Of a stretch of DNA of 64,000 nucleotides, positions 49,445 through 58,500 are shown one piece after another (position 1 is the first letter of the stretch; the number at the start of each line of letters is the position of its first letter). Under the pieces are notes generated by a model that worked only from the letters and a program-made list of their open reading frames with translations, was not told the DNA's origin and did no database searches. The translations under genes and the position numbers were made by a program. Origin of the DNA: Rhodospirillum sp. (GTDB taxonomy: Bacteria; Pseudomonadota; Alphaproteobacteria; Rhodospirillales; Rhodospirillaceae); the NCBI GenBank assembly GCA_021741145.1, contig JAIOYK010000006.1:62001-126000 (forward strand), read 5' to 3'.

Positions 49445-49826
49445 ATCCGGTCTCTTCCCTTTCCGAGTTATGAGAAAGGGCGTCCCGGAACAGGGCAATC
49501 CGGTCCCGCGTCGTGGCTCGGCGCGCCTGAAGGTCGGCGATAAGTCGGTCGATCTGCGACAACTTATGTTCCAGATCCGAGAGGCCGGACTCACAGGCTC
49601 CCGCCCCGTCGTCGGTCAGACAAGGCGCCATGGCCAAGATTTCTCGGGTAGAGAACCCCGTGGCCACCATGTCGCGAATCCGGCCCGCGCGACGCAGATC
49701 CACCGGCCCATAGGACCGATAGCCGTTCTCGTCACGGGAAGGGGTCAACAGGCCCCCTTTCTCGTAGTGTCGCAGACTCCGGGGACTGATCCCCAAATGG
49801 GCCGCTGCTTCCTGGATCCGCATCAT
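49389..49826 (-). CDS. MerR-family transcriptional regulator
   Basis: A 145-residue regulator. The winged helix-turn-helix MRIQEAAAHLGISPRSLRHYEKGGLLTPSRDENGYRSY is at the N-terminus, and a dimerisation coiled coil follows (about 85-115). Two cysteines (PCLTDDGAGACESG) might bind a ligand, but the arrangement is not the mercury or copper pattern. It is co-transcribed with the overlapping MFS gene, so it probably controls that transporter. Confidence 0.9.
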   Translation of the reverse strand: MMRIQEAAAHLGISPRSLRHYEKGGLLTPSRDENGYRSYGPVDLRRAGRIRDMVATGFSTREILAMAPCLTDDGAGACESGLSDLEHKLSQIDRLIADLQARRATTRDRIALFRDALSHNSEREETGYESTNLVAVSDRLAGGKR

Positions 49827-49966
49827 GAACTCCCTTTCCCGGATAGGTCTGCCACATTGACATTAGTGGAAAGGTCAAGGACTGGTTTCACCATCCCCTT
49901 TTCACTCCCCACCGCCCACGCGCGCTCCTCTCCTTGCCAAGGAGGAGGGAAACGGGAATAGTGTCT

Positions 49967-50125
49967 GCGTTTTCAGGTCGGGGTGGAAGTCCCCACCGGC
50001 GGCATGCGGTGAAATCCGCGAGCCCGCGAGCGCCTTTTCCATGGGGAATGCCGCGAAGGAAAAGGGTCAAGCAGATCAGGTGAGAGACCTGAGCCGACGG
50101 TCATGATCCAGATGGAAGAGAACGC
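49967..50125 (+). ncRNA. FMN riboswitch (RFN element)
   Basis: The conserved blocks appear in order: tcaggtcggggtggaagt, ccccaccggcggc, gagcccgcgagcg, agatcaggtgagag, cctgagccgacggtc and ccagatggaagagaacgc. The closing stem pairs gcgtt with aacgc. FMN riboswitches switch off riboflavin synthesis or transport genes when FMN is high. A long G+C hairpin follows (about 50120-50172) without a T-run, which suggests control of translation of the ORF at 50174. Confidence 0.95.
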
Positions 50126-50173
50126 GCGGCCTTCCCGCCCCATTCCCGTGGCGCGGGGCGGAAGGTTCCGCGC

Positions 50174-50470
50174 GTGATCGCCCGGGATCTGGCGATGACG
50201 GGCCGTTACGGCGCGGTGGTGGCCGCGGCCTTCGTAGTCGACGGCGGCATCTACCGCCATGACTTCGTGGCCCAGACGGTGGTGGATGGCCTGATGCGGG
50301 CGGGGCTGGACAGCGGCGTCCCGGTCCTGTCCGTCTCCCTAACCCCGCATCACTACCAGGAAACGGATCACCACAAGGCGATCCAACGCGACCATTTCGT
50401 GGTCAAGGACCGGGAGGCCGCCGAAGCGGCGTTTCAGGTCCAACGGACACGGGCGAGGATCGCGGCCTGA
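50174..50470 (+). pseudogene. ribH2: Lumazine synthase RibH2-type, N-terminally truncated
   Basis: The 98 residues align with the last two-thirds of RibH2-type 6,7-dimethyl-8-ribityllumazine synthase. RTGRY-type entry, VVAAAFVVDGGIYRHDFVAQ (catalytic His region) and VPVLSVSLTPHHYQE are unmistakable. The family has about 155 residues. The first 55 or so, with the N-terminal strand, the aromatic that stacks on the pyrimidine and the GAYEIP loop, are missing. Only about 50 bases lie between the riboswitch and this point, so they are not in another frame. A GTG start with GGAAGG upstream could allow translation. It may be a relic or a repurposed short protein. Confidence 0.75.
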
Positions 50471-50475
50471 CCGGC

Positions 50476-50499
50476 GTGGGAGGCCCAAGGGCCTCCCAC
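50476..50499. terminator. Hairpin between convergent ribH2 fragment and MBL gene
   Basis: A perfect 11-bp stem (gtgggaggccc / gggcctcccac) with a 2-base loop lies between the two gene ends. There is no T-tract; it may work in both directions. Confidence 0.5.
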
Positions 50500-50510
50500 C
50501 TCCCCGGAAG

Positions 50511-51698
50511 TCACGCCGCCCGGAACTCAATCGTATCGCCATTCCCCAGGTAGACGTCCGTCTTCGACCCGTTCCGCGCCGAGCCCCGCACCACCGGGTA
50601 TCCGGCCGCGACGAATTTCCGCGCCGTGACCTCGCCGGTGCAGTGGTTGCAGCCGACCTTCTCGAAGCCGTATTCCTTCAGGGCGTAGACCAAATCATCG
50701 TACTTGGGATCCCAGTCGTCGAAGGGGCTGATGTGCAGGCCCCCATACAGCCCATGGAACTTCTCGAACGCCACTTCCTTCAGGGCCGTTTCGGCGAATT
50801 GGATGATGCCCTGGTGGCAGCAACCGGTGATGGAGACCAGACCGGCCCCCGCCACGTTCACATAGAGGCTCTGTTCCCCATAGACCCGGCAGATGATCGG
50901 CACGGGGAAGGTATAACTCGCCACGCCGGGCATGATTTGGTGCAGACCCGCCGCGTGGGTCACCAGCTTGCCCCGGTGGCCGCTGTCGGCGATGTACTGG
51001 AGGCCCTCCTTATAGAACCCCTCGGGGATATGGGTCTCGATGGTGGGGTCGTACTTATAGGTCACCGGCAGACCCCAGAAGTGATCGAAATGCTCGTGGC
51101 TCAGCACCAGCATGTCAATCTCGTGGTTGGCCAGCATGCGGTCGATGCCCTCTCGCTGGAAGGCCTTGTCCATCCAATCGTAGGACCAACCGCTATCCAG
51201 CAGGATCCGCTTTGTCTCCCCCTCCATGGTCTCGATCTCGACCAGGGCCGCGAAGCCTCCGGCGTTCTCCGGATGGACGGCGTTTTCCATCTGGTAGTCC
51301 CAGGCCTTTTCCAGATTGCCCGGGATCAGGCTTTTGATGGGACGGATGCCGTCCTCGTAACTGCCGCTGGCCAGCTTGCCCCCCTTCGTCGAGAAGGGCG
51401 CCCAGTTGTAGGTATATTGGTTGACCAGCAGGCCCCCGGCGCCCCGGATGTCCCCCATCAGCGTGCCGTTCTCGAACCAGCTCGTCTCGCTGATGTTGGT
51501 CACCTTTACGCCGCGCACCAAACCAATGTCCTTGCGGGCCGTCTGGGCACGGGGGAAGTGCTTGTCGCGCAGGGATGAATGGGAATAGCCCGCCATCATC
51601 CCCAGAAGCCCGATGGCCGCTCCGGCCGCCGTGCCCCGGAAGAAGGCGCGGCGAGACGCGAGCGGGGTCCCGGTTTCCGTTTTCTTGTTGGTTGACAT
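50511..51698 (-). CDS. Tat-exported metallo-beta-lactamase-fold protein
   Basis: A 395-residue protein with a twin-arginine signal (ASRRAFFRGTAAGAAIGLLGM), so it is exported folded to the periplasm. The metal site is MLVLSHEHFDHFWGLP (HxHxDH, about residue 200), with later ligands in SITGCCHQGI and GCNHCTGE. This layout resembles the COG1237 group (dihydropterin ribofuranosyl-aminobenzene phosphate synthase-like) more than classical beta-lactamases. The reaction is unknown. It is the last gene of a five-gene minus-strand operon that includes a 39-residue membrane peptide and a ten-helix membrane protein. Confidence 0.85.
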   Translation of the reverse strand: MSTNKKTETGTPLASRRAFFRGTAAGAAIGLLGMMAGYSHSSLRDKHFPRAQTARKDIGLVRGVKVTNISETSWFENGTLMGDIRGAGGLLVNQYTYNWAPFSTKGGKLASGSYEDGIRPIKSLIPGNLEKAWDYQMENAVHPENAGGFAALVEIETMEGETKRILLDSGWSYDWMDKAFQREGIDRMLANHEIDMLVLSHEHFDHFWGLPVTYKYDPTIETHIPEGFYKEGLQYIADSGHRGKLVTHAAGLHQIMPGVASYTFPVPIICRVYGEQSLYVNVAGAGLVSITGCCHQGIIQFAETALKEVAFEKFHGLYGGLHISPFDDWDPKYDDLVYALKEYGFEKVGCNHCTGEVTARKFVAAGYPVVRGSARNGSKTDVYLGNGDTIEFRAA

Positions 51699-51767
51699 GA
51701 TCTGTCTCCCTGTTCACCCCGCTCCTTTCCCCCTCCCAAGGACGGGGAAAGGAGCGGATCCGATGAC

Positions 51768-51887
51768 TTACGTGATGATCCAGGGCAGGGCCGCCAGTTT
51801 GGGCAGCAGAGCCACGATGGCGAAGTAGACGGCGACACCGAGCAGGAGTCCCAATCCCGCGCCACCCAGGAAAGCCGTGTTCTTCAT
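51768..51887 (-). CDS. 39-residue membrane peptide
   Basis: A short gene missed by the ORF track. It encodes 39 residues starting MKNTAFLGGAGLGLLLGVAV, with one long hydrophobic helix and the end ALPWIIT. AAGGAG lies 7 bases before the ATG, an excellent ribosome site. It sits between the polytopic membrane protein (27 bases upstream) and the Tat MBL gene (69 bases downstream). Small subunits like this often stabilise a larger membrane complex; that role is inferred. Confidence 0.7.
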   Translation of the reverse strand: MKNTAFLGGAGLGLLLGVAVYFAIVALLPKLAALPWIIT

Positions 51888-51914
51888 GGCCGTTCTCCTT
51901 TCAGGGTCCAGCGG

Positions 51915-53252
51915 TCACTCGGCGGGTGCCGGAGTTCCGGGGTCTTGGGTCGTGGCCTTCGCCTCGGCGGTGGCCCGGGCCGCCCGCTCGGCGGCCTTGG
52001 AGGGGACCAGTTTCCAACCGGGGTAGTTGTCCATGAACCAGTGATTGATCAGCAGGATGTTGATGTACCAGATGGTCGGGATCATCGGGAACTGCTGGGG
52101 ATGGCTGTAGCCCTTCTGGGTGCCCAGAACGAGGTGGGAGAAGTTGTAGTACAGCCAGTAGATCACCGCGGCGCCCACCACGGTCACCAGGGTGCGGATG
52201 ACAACCCGGGCGATGGGGCTCTCCAGCTTGGTGGGCCAGTTGTTGAAGTAGAAGGTCAGCGCCAGGGCGGGCAGCAACCAGAAGATCATCATCTCGCCCA
52301 CGTGCAGCCAGCGCCAATCGGGCGCGAAATCCCGCCGCGTGCCGCGCACGGCCTCGCCCCACCACAGGTCCTGGGCGAAGTACAGGAACAGGTGGCAGGC
52401 CCAAGCGATGGCGATGATGCCGAAAAACGTGGCCAGCCGCCGGGTCCAGTCATGCGTGATCAGCTTGAAGGGATAGCGCTCCCAAATGGTCTCCACCAGC
52501 CAGACCACGACCGTGCAGCACATGATCCAGGAAATGTGGAAATTACCGCTGACCGTGTCGGCGAAGGTCTCCCAATAGGGCGGGGTGATGCCAGTGAATT
52601 CCTGCCAAGGATAGTACAGGATGGCCATGTGACTGTGCATGGTCATGAAGTACACGATCGTCGACAGGAAGAAGGTGATCAACAGGATGGTCAACCCTTG
52701 CACGGGTTGGCCCTCGTTCTTCCACGGCGCGCGTTCCATGGCCACCACCCAGGAGGGTGACAGCCAGCTCGCGATGGCCGCGAACATGAGGATGGCGAGC
52801 GCCGAATACTCCTCGGCGAAGAATTCCGTCACCCGGTCCAGCTTGGCCAGTTGGTCGGGGTTGAAATAGGCGATGGCGAAATTGCCGAGCAGGTATTCGA
52901 AGAAGCCCTTGATCACCAGAAGCAACAGTGCCACGGAAATTCCGGTGAGCACGACCCCCTTGAGGACCGGATGGGCGGTCTCCAGCCAGACCCGTTTGAA
53001 GGGCCAGTAATTGAAGATATAGACCATCCAGATCAGCATGATCAGCAACCAGCGGGTGTAATTGTACCCCACGTAGGGGGTGTACAACCGCATCAGCCCC
53101 CGGGGATCCTGGAAGATCCACCAGGTGGCGTAAAACAGGGCCGTGACCACGATCAGATTCACGATTTGTGGCAGGGGCGCGGGCCAGCGCGGGACGAGGG
53201 TCCTCTCCTCCAGATAGCCCTCCCCATACCGTTCAAGCGGTTGGGTCGACAT
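51915..53252 (-). CDS. Unrecognised ten-helix membrane protein
   Basis: A 445-residue inner-membrane protein with about ten hydrophobic helices, at roughly 28-47, 65-85, 95-121, 147-169, 187-216, 238-258, 270-297, 312-333, 346-372 and 384-405. Many histidines sit in or beside helices: MTMHSHMAILYY, NFHISWIM, WACHLFLYF, LHVGEMM, FSHLVLG and INHWFMDNY. Such a set could bind haem or metal. I do not recognise the family. It is not an obvious MFS, ABC or haem-copper oxidase protein. The C-terminal tail is Ala/Thr/Lys rich. It is the centre of the five-gene operon. Confidence 0.7.
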   Translation of the reverse strand: MSTQPLERYGEGYLEERTLVPRWPAPLPQIVNLIVVTALFYATWWIFQDPRGLMRLYTPYVGYNYTRWLLIMLIWMVYIFNYWPFKRVWLETAHPVLKGVVLTGISVALLLLVIKGFFEYLLGNFAIAYFNPDQLAKLDRVTEFFAEEYSALAILMFAAIASWLSPSWVVAMERAPWKNEGQPVQGLTILLITFFLSTIVYFMTMHSHMAILYYPWQEFTGITPPYWETFADTVSGNFHISWIMCCTVVVWLVETIWERYPFKLITHDWTRRLATFFGIIAIAWACHLFLYFAQDLWWGEAVRGTRRDFAPDWRWLHVGEMMIFWLLPALALTFYFNNWPTKLESPIARVVIRTLVTVVGAAVIYWLYYNFSHLVLGTQKGYSHPQQFPMIPTIWYINILLINHWFMDNYPGWKLVPSKAAERAARATAEAKATTQDPGTPAPAE

Positions 53253-53298
53253 GATGGCCTCCTACTGTCCAGATGGGACACGTGGGCCGCTCCACGGG

Positions 53299-53676
53299 TC
53301 AGCCGATAGGGTCCTCCTTCACGGGGCTGGCGGGTGGGGGGGCCGGTTCGCGCGCGGGAACGGGGGGCCGTTCCTGGCGCGAGAAAATCTCGCGGGCCAG
53401 ATCGATGGGATCCCTGCCCCGGGGGTCGATGCCCAGGCGGGCGACCTCCTCGGCGAGCAGGGGCCGGATCTCGGCCAAAAGGGTGTGGCAGTTTTCGAAG
53501 GAGCCGAAAAAGACATCCATGGAATCGGCTTCGGATCCAGATGCCGATCCGGTATCCCGGTCGCTATCCTCGCCGATATCCTCGAGGGCGGCCAAGGGCT
53601 CCTGGACGACCTCCAGGGCGCGGCTCAGGCCGCCCCGCAGCAGATCGCGCCGGGGCAAGGGGGGTGGGGGTGTCAT
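53299..53676 (-). CDS. Small protein with N-terminal Arg-Arg motif, unknown function
   Basis: A 125-residue protein (MTPPPPLPRRDLLRGGLSRAL at the start). RRDLLRG looks like a Tat motif, but no hydrophobic stretch follows, so export is doubtful. The middle is helical and acidic (MDVFFGSFENCHTLLAEIRPLLAEEVARLG), and the tail is Pro/Ala rich. Its ATG overlaps the stop of the upstream gene (ATGA) and it precedes the membrane protein by 46 bases. The track's longer ORF is a read-back. Not recognised. Confidence 0.6.
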   Translation of the reverse strand: MTPPPPLPRRDLLRGGLSRALEVVQEPLAALEDIGEDSDRDTGSASGSEADSMDVFFGSFENCHTLLAEIRPLLAEEVARLGIDPRGRDPIDLAREIFSRQERPPVPAREPAPPPASPVKEDPIG

Positions 53677-54497
53677 GGCGTCCCCTCCCCTGTCCCGTGG
53701 TGGTGGCTTTGATCGTGGTGGGGGGGGCCGTCCTCCCCGGCGCAATGGGAGCAAAAGACACCGTCGGCCCCTGTGAACCCCAGGAAGGGGGCATCCCACC
53801 AACCGGGTGGGATCCATTGGTCACCGACAGGAGGTTCCGCCGCGGGCGTGCCAAACGCCACGCGCAAGGCCGTGCCCCTGGCTTCGCTCCGACGGACCGC
53901 GGACTGGGGTCCGCCATCGCGGGCCAAGGCCTGGCCGCGGATCAGCAGATCGAGCACCCGCCACCCCGCGTGCCAAGGCGACTCCACGGGACCCCGGGGG
54001 TCCACATGGGGCGGATCGGAGGCCCCGGACAGGGTGGCGCTCAGGTGGCCCGCATGACCCAAGGTGACGGTGAGCGCGGCCATCAGAAAAGCGTCCCCGG
54101 GCAGATGGGGCAAGGCCCGGTCCGAGGGAATTCCCTCCGCGGAAAACAGGGGAGGTGTCCGCAGGGTGCGCTCGCCATGATCGAGCAGGGCGTCCGCCGG
54201 ATCGGAGCCGTCGGCCCGGGGGAAAAGATGCACCCAAAGGGCCAAGCGATTGGGTCGGGGCGCGGCGACCTCACGCAACAGAAACAGACCCGGCGCACCG
54301 TCAAGCCAGAACATCACCGCGTGGGCGCCCGCGTTGGTCACCACCGGATGAATATGACGCAGACCCGCCCAGCGCGCGGCCTTGGGCCGCATGGTCAGGG
54401 CATGTAGGCCGGTTTCCACGAACCGCCCCCAAGGGGAGGCGATGGCGCCTGGCCCAATGAGCTGGACCCGTTTGATTCCGAAGGACGATCCGACCAT
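53673..54497 (-). CDS. Unknown protein with Cys/His-rich C-terminal tail
   Basis: A 274-residue protein, first gene of the operon. Most of it is unrecognised, with blocks such as GLRHIHPVVTNAGAHAVMFW and GDAFLMAALTVTLGHAGHL. The last 30 residues carry FCSHCAGEDG and then HHDQSHHHG, a likely metal-binding tail (Zn, Cu, Ni or Co). No signal peptide is clear. The start at 54497 has GGAG at suitable spacing; a GTG 5 codons earlier is possible. It overlaps the next gene by ATGA. A metal-handling role is inferred only from the tail. Confidence 0.6.
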   Translation of the reverse strand: MVGSSFGIKRVQLIGPGAIASPWGRFVETGLHALTMRPKAARWAGLRHIHPVVTNAGAHAVMFWLDGAPGLFLLREVAAPRPNRLALWVHLFPRADGSDPADALLDHGERTLRTPPLFSAEGIPSDRALPHLPGDAFLMAALTVTLGHAGHLSATLSGASDPPHVDPRGPVESPWHAGWRVLDLLIRGQALARDGGPQSAVRRSEARGTALRVAFGTPAAEPPVGDQWIPPGWWDAPFLGFTGADGVFCSHCAGEDGPPHHDQSHHHGTGEGTP

Positions 54498-54549
54498 TGT
54501 CGCCGCTCCCACCTTAGGGGAATGGCCCTCCGCAAAGGACCAGAACGAC

Positions 54550-54591
54550 GCATTTTACGCTCGGATTGAAGCACGATCATTGCGAATGATC
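54550..54591 (-). promoter_or_regulatory. Candidate promoter and dyad operator of the five-gene operon
   Basis: On the minus strand TAAAAT (about 54551-54556) makes a good -10 box. A perfect dyad with 7-bp arms, gatcatt-gcg-aatgatc (54575-54591), covers the -35 position, where a repressor would act. The aatgat half-site recalls Fur-family boxes, but the match is not exact. The dyad and promoter are about 55-95 bases before the first gene. Confidence 0.5.
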
Positions 54592-54658
54592 AGTCTCCAG
54601 GGTCCCCCGTTTCACTCGCCCTCACGAAAGACCGAAGCGGGCACCGGATTATCCTGGA

Positions 54659-55543
54659 TCAGGAACAATACCGGTTCCGACCACTCCCCTTTGCGCCGTA
54701 GAGTGCGGAATCGGCCTTTTTTATCAGGTCGTCGTCACTGAGACCATCATCGGGGTAGAAGGCGATCCCGATACTCGCGCCGACCTGAACACTGTGCCCC
54801 TGAAACGCCATGGGCTTCTGGAGTGCTTCCAGAATTTTCTGGGCAACCTTCTCCACGGACTCGCGCTCATTGGGGTGAACCAGCAAGACGGCGAATTCAT
54901 CGCCTCCCAGCCGGGCGACCACGTCGGTATCCCGGCAGGCATCCACGCAACAGGCCGCGACCTTTTGAAGCACTTCGTCGCCAACCACATGACCATAGGT
55001 ATCATTTATCGTCTTGAAATGGTCCAGATCCAGCAACATCAAGGCCAAGGTCCGTGCTTCCCGTTTGGCCAACTTCAGGTTTTCGCTGAATTTTTGGTGG
55101 AACTTGCCGCGATTGGCCACACCGGTAAGGCCATCGACCGAAGAAAGAACCTCTAACAGGTCCCGCGTCTTCTTGAGCTCCATATGGTTCCGCACCCGGA
55201 CCTTGACGATTCCTGGACGGATCGGCTTGCTGATGTAATCGATCGCGCCCAGTTCCAGTCCATAGGTCTCGCCCTGATCATTGTCGAGGGAGGTCAGAAA
55301 GATCACGGGGATTTTCTCGGTTACCGGGTCCTTCTTCAGTTCCCGACAAACCTCGTAGCCGCTCAATCCCGGCATCATGACATCCAAAATAACAAGATCA
55401 GGCATTTGTTCACGGACCAGTTCCAGCGTGCGCGGGCCTTCCATGGCGAACAAAATTTCGTAATCTTCATCCAAAATATCGCTAAGAATTTCAATATTTC
55501 CAGGATCATCGTCGGCGATTAGAATCGTTCGCGTTTCCGGCAT
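54659..55543 (-). CDS. Response regulator with GGDEF output (diguanylate cyclase)
   Basis: A 294-residue PleD-like protein that makes cyclic di-GMP when phosphorylated. The receiver domain (about 5-120) has TILIADDDPGN, the phospho-Asp in PDLVILDVMMPGLSG and the Lys in YISKPIRPG. The cyclase domain (about 130-290) carries the active ARLGGDEFAVLLV motif. There is no RxxD inhibitory site 5 residues before GGDEF (it reads CRDTDVVARL, so a partial RDTD is present). Its ATG overlaps the kinase stop by one base (TGATG), so the kinase is the likely partner. Confidence 0.93.
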   Translation of the reverse strand: MPETRTILIADDDPGNIEILSDILDEDYEILFAMEGPRTLELVREQMPDLVILDVMMPGLSGYEVCRELKKDPVTEKIPVIFLTSLDNDQGETYGLELGAIDYISKPIRPGIVKVRVRNHMELKKTRDLLEVLSSVDGLTGVANRGKFHQKFSENLKLAKREARTLALMLLDLDHFKTINDTYGHVVGDEVLQKVAACCVDACRDTDVVARLGGDEFAVLLVHPNERESVEKVAQKILEALQKPMAFQGHSVQVGASIGIAFYPDDGLSDDDLIKKADSALYGAKGSGRNRYCS

Positions 55544-58500
55544 CACTCGGATCCTCTGGAGAGAGTTACATCGCCTGCGATTTCATCAAGTACACTCTTT
55601 GCGCCCGAGAAATCCAGACGTTCGACGAGATCCGACAATCTTTCTAATTTGTCCTCTCCCACATGGCCCACCAGCGCTTGGCGAAACTCTGGCAAGGCCT
55701 TTCTCGCTTTCATCCCGCCCTTCCTCAGCAAGCCATCCAACTCCTCGATCATGGCATTCAGTCGCGTCGGATCTAAGGCGGGAGGAGACGCCACTGGCCC
55801 GGGCGCCACCGGTGGAGACGGTGGCGCATCCTCTGAAATTGCCTCTTTCATGGCCCGAAGCGTTGGCGCGAGGACGGCGTCCAAGTCATCGATCAGCTGG
55901 GCGACATCGGACAAGTCCCGCTCGGCGAAGGCATGTTCCACGCACCGGGCCGCCTCGGCGATATCTTTTCCGGACAGGTTCCCCGCGGCACCCCGGACCG
56001 CGTGGGCGAGGTGCCGGGCCTCCTCCACTTCTCCCCGCTCCGCCATTCCCTTGAGGGTGGGAACGAGATCCGCGTAGCGCTTTTGGAACGTCAGAAGAAG
56101 CTTCTTCAGCAGCGTTTCCTTGCCGTTCACCCGCTTCAAGGCGTCCTGAAGGTCAAAGCCAGGGAGTCTGCTCGGCAGGACCGAATGCCCCGTCCCGCCC
56201 ACATTCCTGTCCGGGGAGAGGTCCTCGTGCGCATCGGCCGGGGTCTCGGGGGCCGGGATCTCGGGGGCCGGGGTCTCGGGGGCCGGGGTCTCGGGGACCA
56301 GAGTCTCGGGAGACGGCGCCGGGACCCGCCTGATCCACCGGAGCAAGCGGGCGAACAGGTCGTCGGGATCGATCGGTTTGTTGATATGGTCGTTCATGCC
56401 CATGGAAATGGACTTTTCCCGTTCTCCGCGCATGGCATGGGCGGTCATGGCCAGAATTGGCAAGTCCTTGAACCGGGGATCATTCCGGATTTCGGCGGTT
56501 GCACCGTACCCATCCAGAACCGGCATCTGAATGTCCATGAGCACCGCATCGAACCCACCGAGACCGCCGTCCCCTTGACCACCCAAAACCGCATCGACGG
56601 CCTCCCGACCATTTGTCACGACGGTGACGACCAGTCCCTTGTCTTCCAACAGTTCGACGGCGATTTGCTGATTGATCTCATTGTCCTCGGCCAATAGAAC
56701 GCGCGCGCCCCGCAGGGGCTCCATGGCCCGATCATTCTTGTCCTCGATCCGGGGCACGACAACGGTATCCCTGCCCCCCCGGCCGAAGGCGTTCATGATC
56801 GTGTCAAACAGGATGGAGGCATTGAAGGGTTTGAGCATGAACCCGCCCAAATCGAGGTCCTCGGCCTCGCGCATCACTTCCTCCCGGCCGAAGGCGGTCA
56901 CCATGATAATGGTCGGAGCCTTGGACAAACGGCTGTGCGCCTGGATCCGCCGCGAGGCATCGATACCGCTCATTTCCGGCATTTTCCAATCCATGAGAAC
57001 GAGATCGTAGGTCGGCGAGTCCGGCTCCGCCTCCACCCGGCTCAGTTCCCTCAAGGCGGCGGGTCCCGAATCAACGGTCCTGACGTTGAAGTTCATCGCC
57101 GTTAAATGCTCGGTCAATATGTCCCTGGAAATTTCATTGTCGTCGACCACCAGGACCCATTTCCCCCGAAGATCGGGGTCGGGAAGGTGACGTGTCGTCG
57201 TGCTGATGGCCCCAAGACCAAATTCCGCCGTGAAATAGAATGTGCTCCCCGCGCCCGGTTCACTACGGACACCGATTTCGCCCCCCATCAACTCCACGAG
57301 CTGTTTGGAGATGCTCAAACCAAGTCCGGTCCCGCCATATTTCCGCGTCGTTGAACTGTCGGCCTGGGAAAAGGATTGGAACAGCCGCTCTTTCTGCGTT
57401 TCGGTCATCCCAATTCCCGTGTCCCGGACCTCGAAAAGCAGCTCCACCGTTGCGCGGGTCGCGCGCGTCCGGTGAATGGAAAGGACAATGGATCCTTCTT
57501 CGGTGAATTTCACGGCATTGCCGCACAGGTTGATCAGCACCTGGGTTAGGCGCAACGGATCACCCAACAGAGTCTGAGGAACATCGGGCGGACAGGAAAC
57601 AACGAATTCCAGCCCCTTCTCCTCTGTCTTGGACACGATGACCGCGGCGATATTGTCCAGTGTCTTCTCGATATTGAAATTAACATGCTCTATTTCCAGT
57701 TTCCCCGCCTCGATCTTGGAGAAATCAAGAATATCGTTGATGATACCCAATAAATTATTGGAAGACGCACTGATCTTGGTCAGATAGTCGTGTTGCCGTT
57801 GGGTCAGGTCTGTCTTCATCGCCAAATGGCTCAACCCGACAATGGCGTTCATGGGAGTGCGAATTTCGTGACTCATGTTCGCCAGAAAATTGCCCCGCGC
57901 CTTATTGGCCTTGTCGGCCTCGTCCCGCGCCTGGGACAGGGCCATTTCGCGACGGTCGATCTCATCGACGAAGTAGCTGAAACTGCTGGCCATATCCGAA
58001 ATTTCATCCCGCCCCCCCATGGGGATGGGCGCGGCCCATCCTTGGGTCCGCTCGTTCATGCACCGCTGAAGCGCGACCAGACGGGAAATCACCTGACGGC
58101 GGAGATAGAAAATCACAAGTCCCGCGCCCAGGACGGAGGCGATCATTAGGGCGCTCAGCAGACGGAACAGCTGATTGAACCGGTCCTCGAAGGCGAGCCG
58201 GTCCGCGGATATTTCCTCTTCAATGCCTTTGAAGATCGCCGACGCGCCGGACACCAGACGCACGGTCAGCACATGATTCAGGCGCAACTTTCCGGTCAAC
58301 GCGCTCGCGGTATCCACCAGTTCCCTTTTCATCGGAAAAACACCGCCAGGCCCCGCGGCGACTCCATTCATTTCCGCGAAAATCGATAAAATGTCCACCG
58401 CCAGGGATTGACCGTTCAAGGCCTCGACGAGGGAACCAATCCTGTCCCGCTCTTCCCCAATGGTTCTTTCAACGGCCCGCAATTGACCAGCCGTCTCCAA

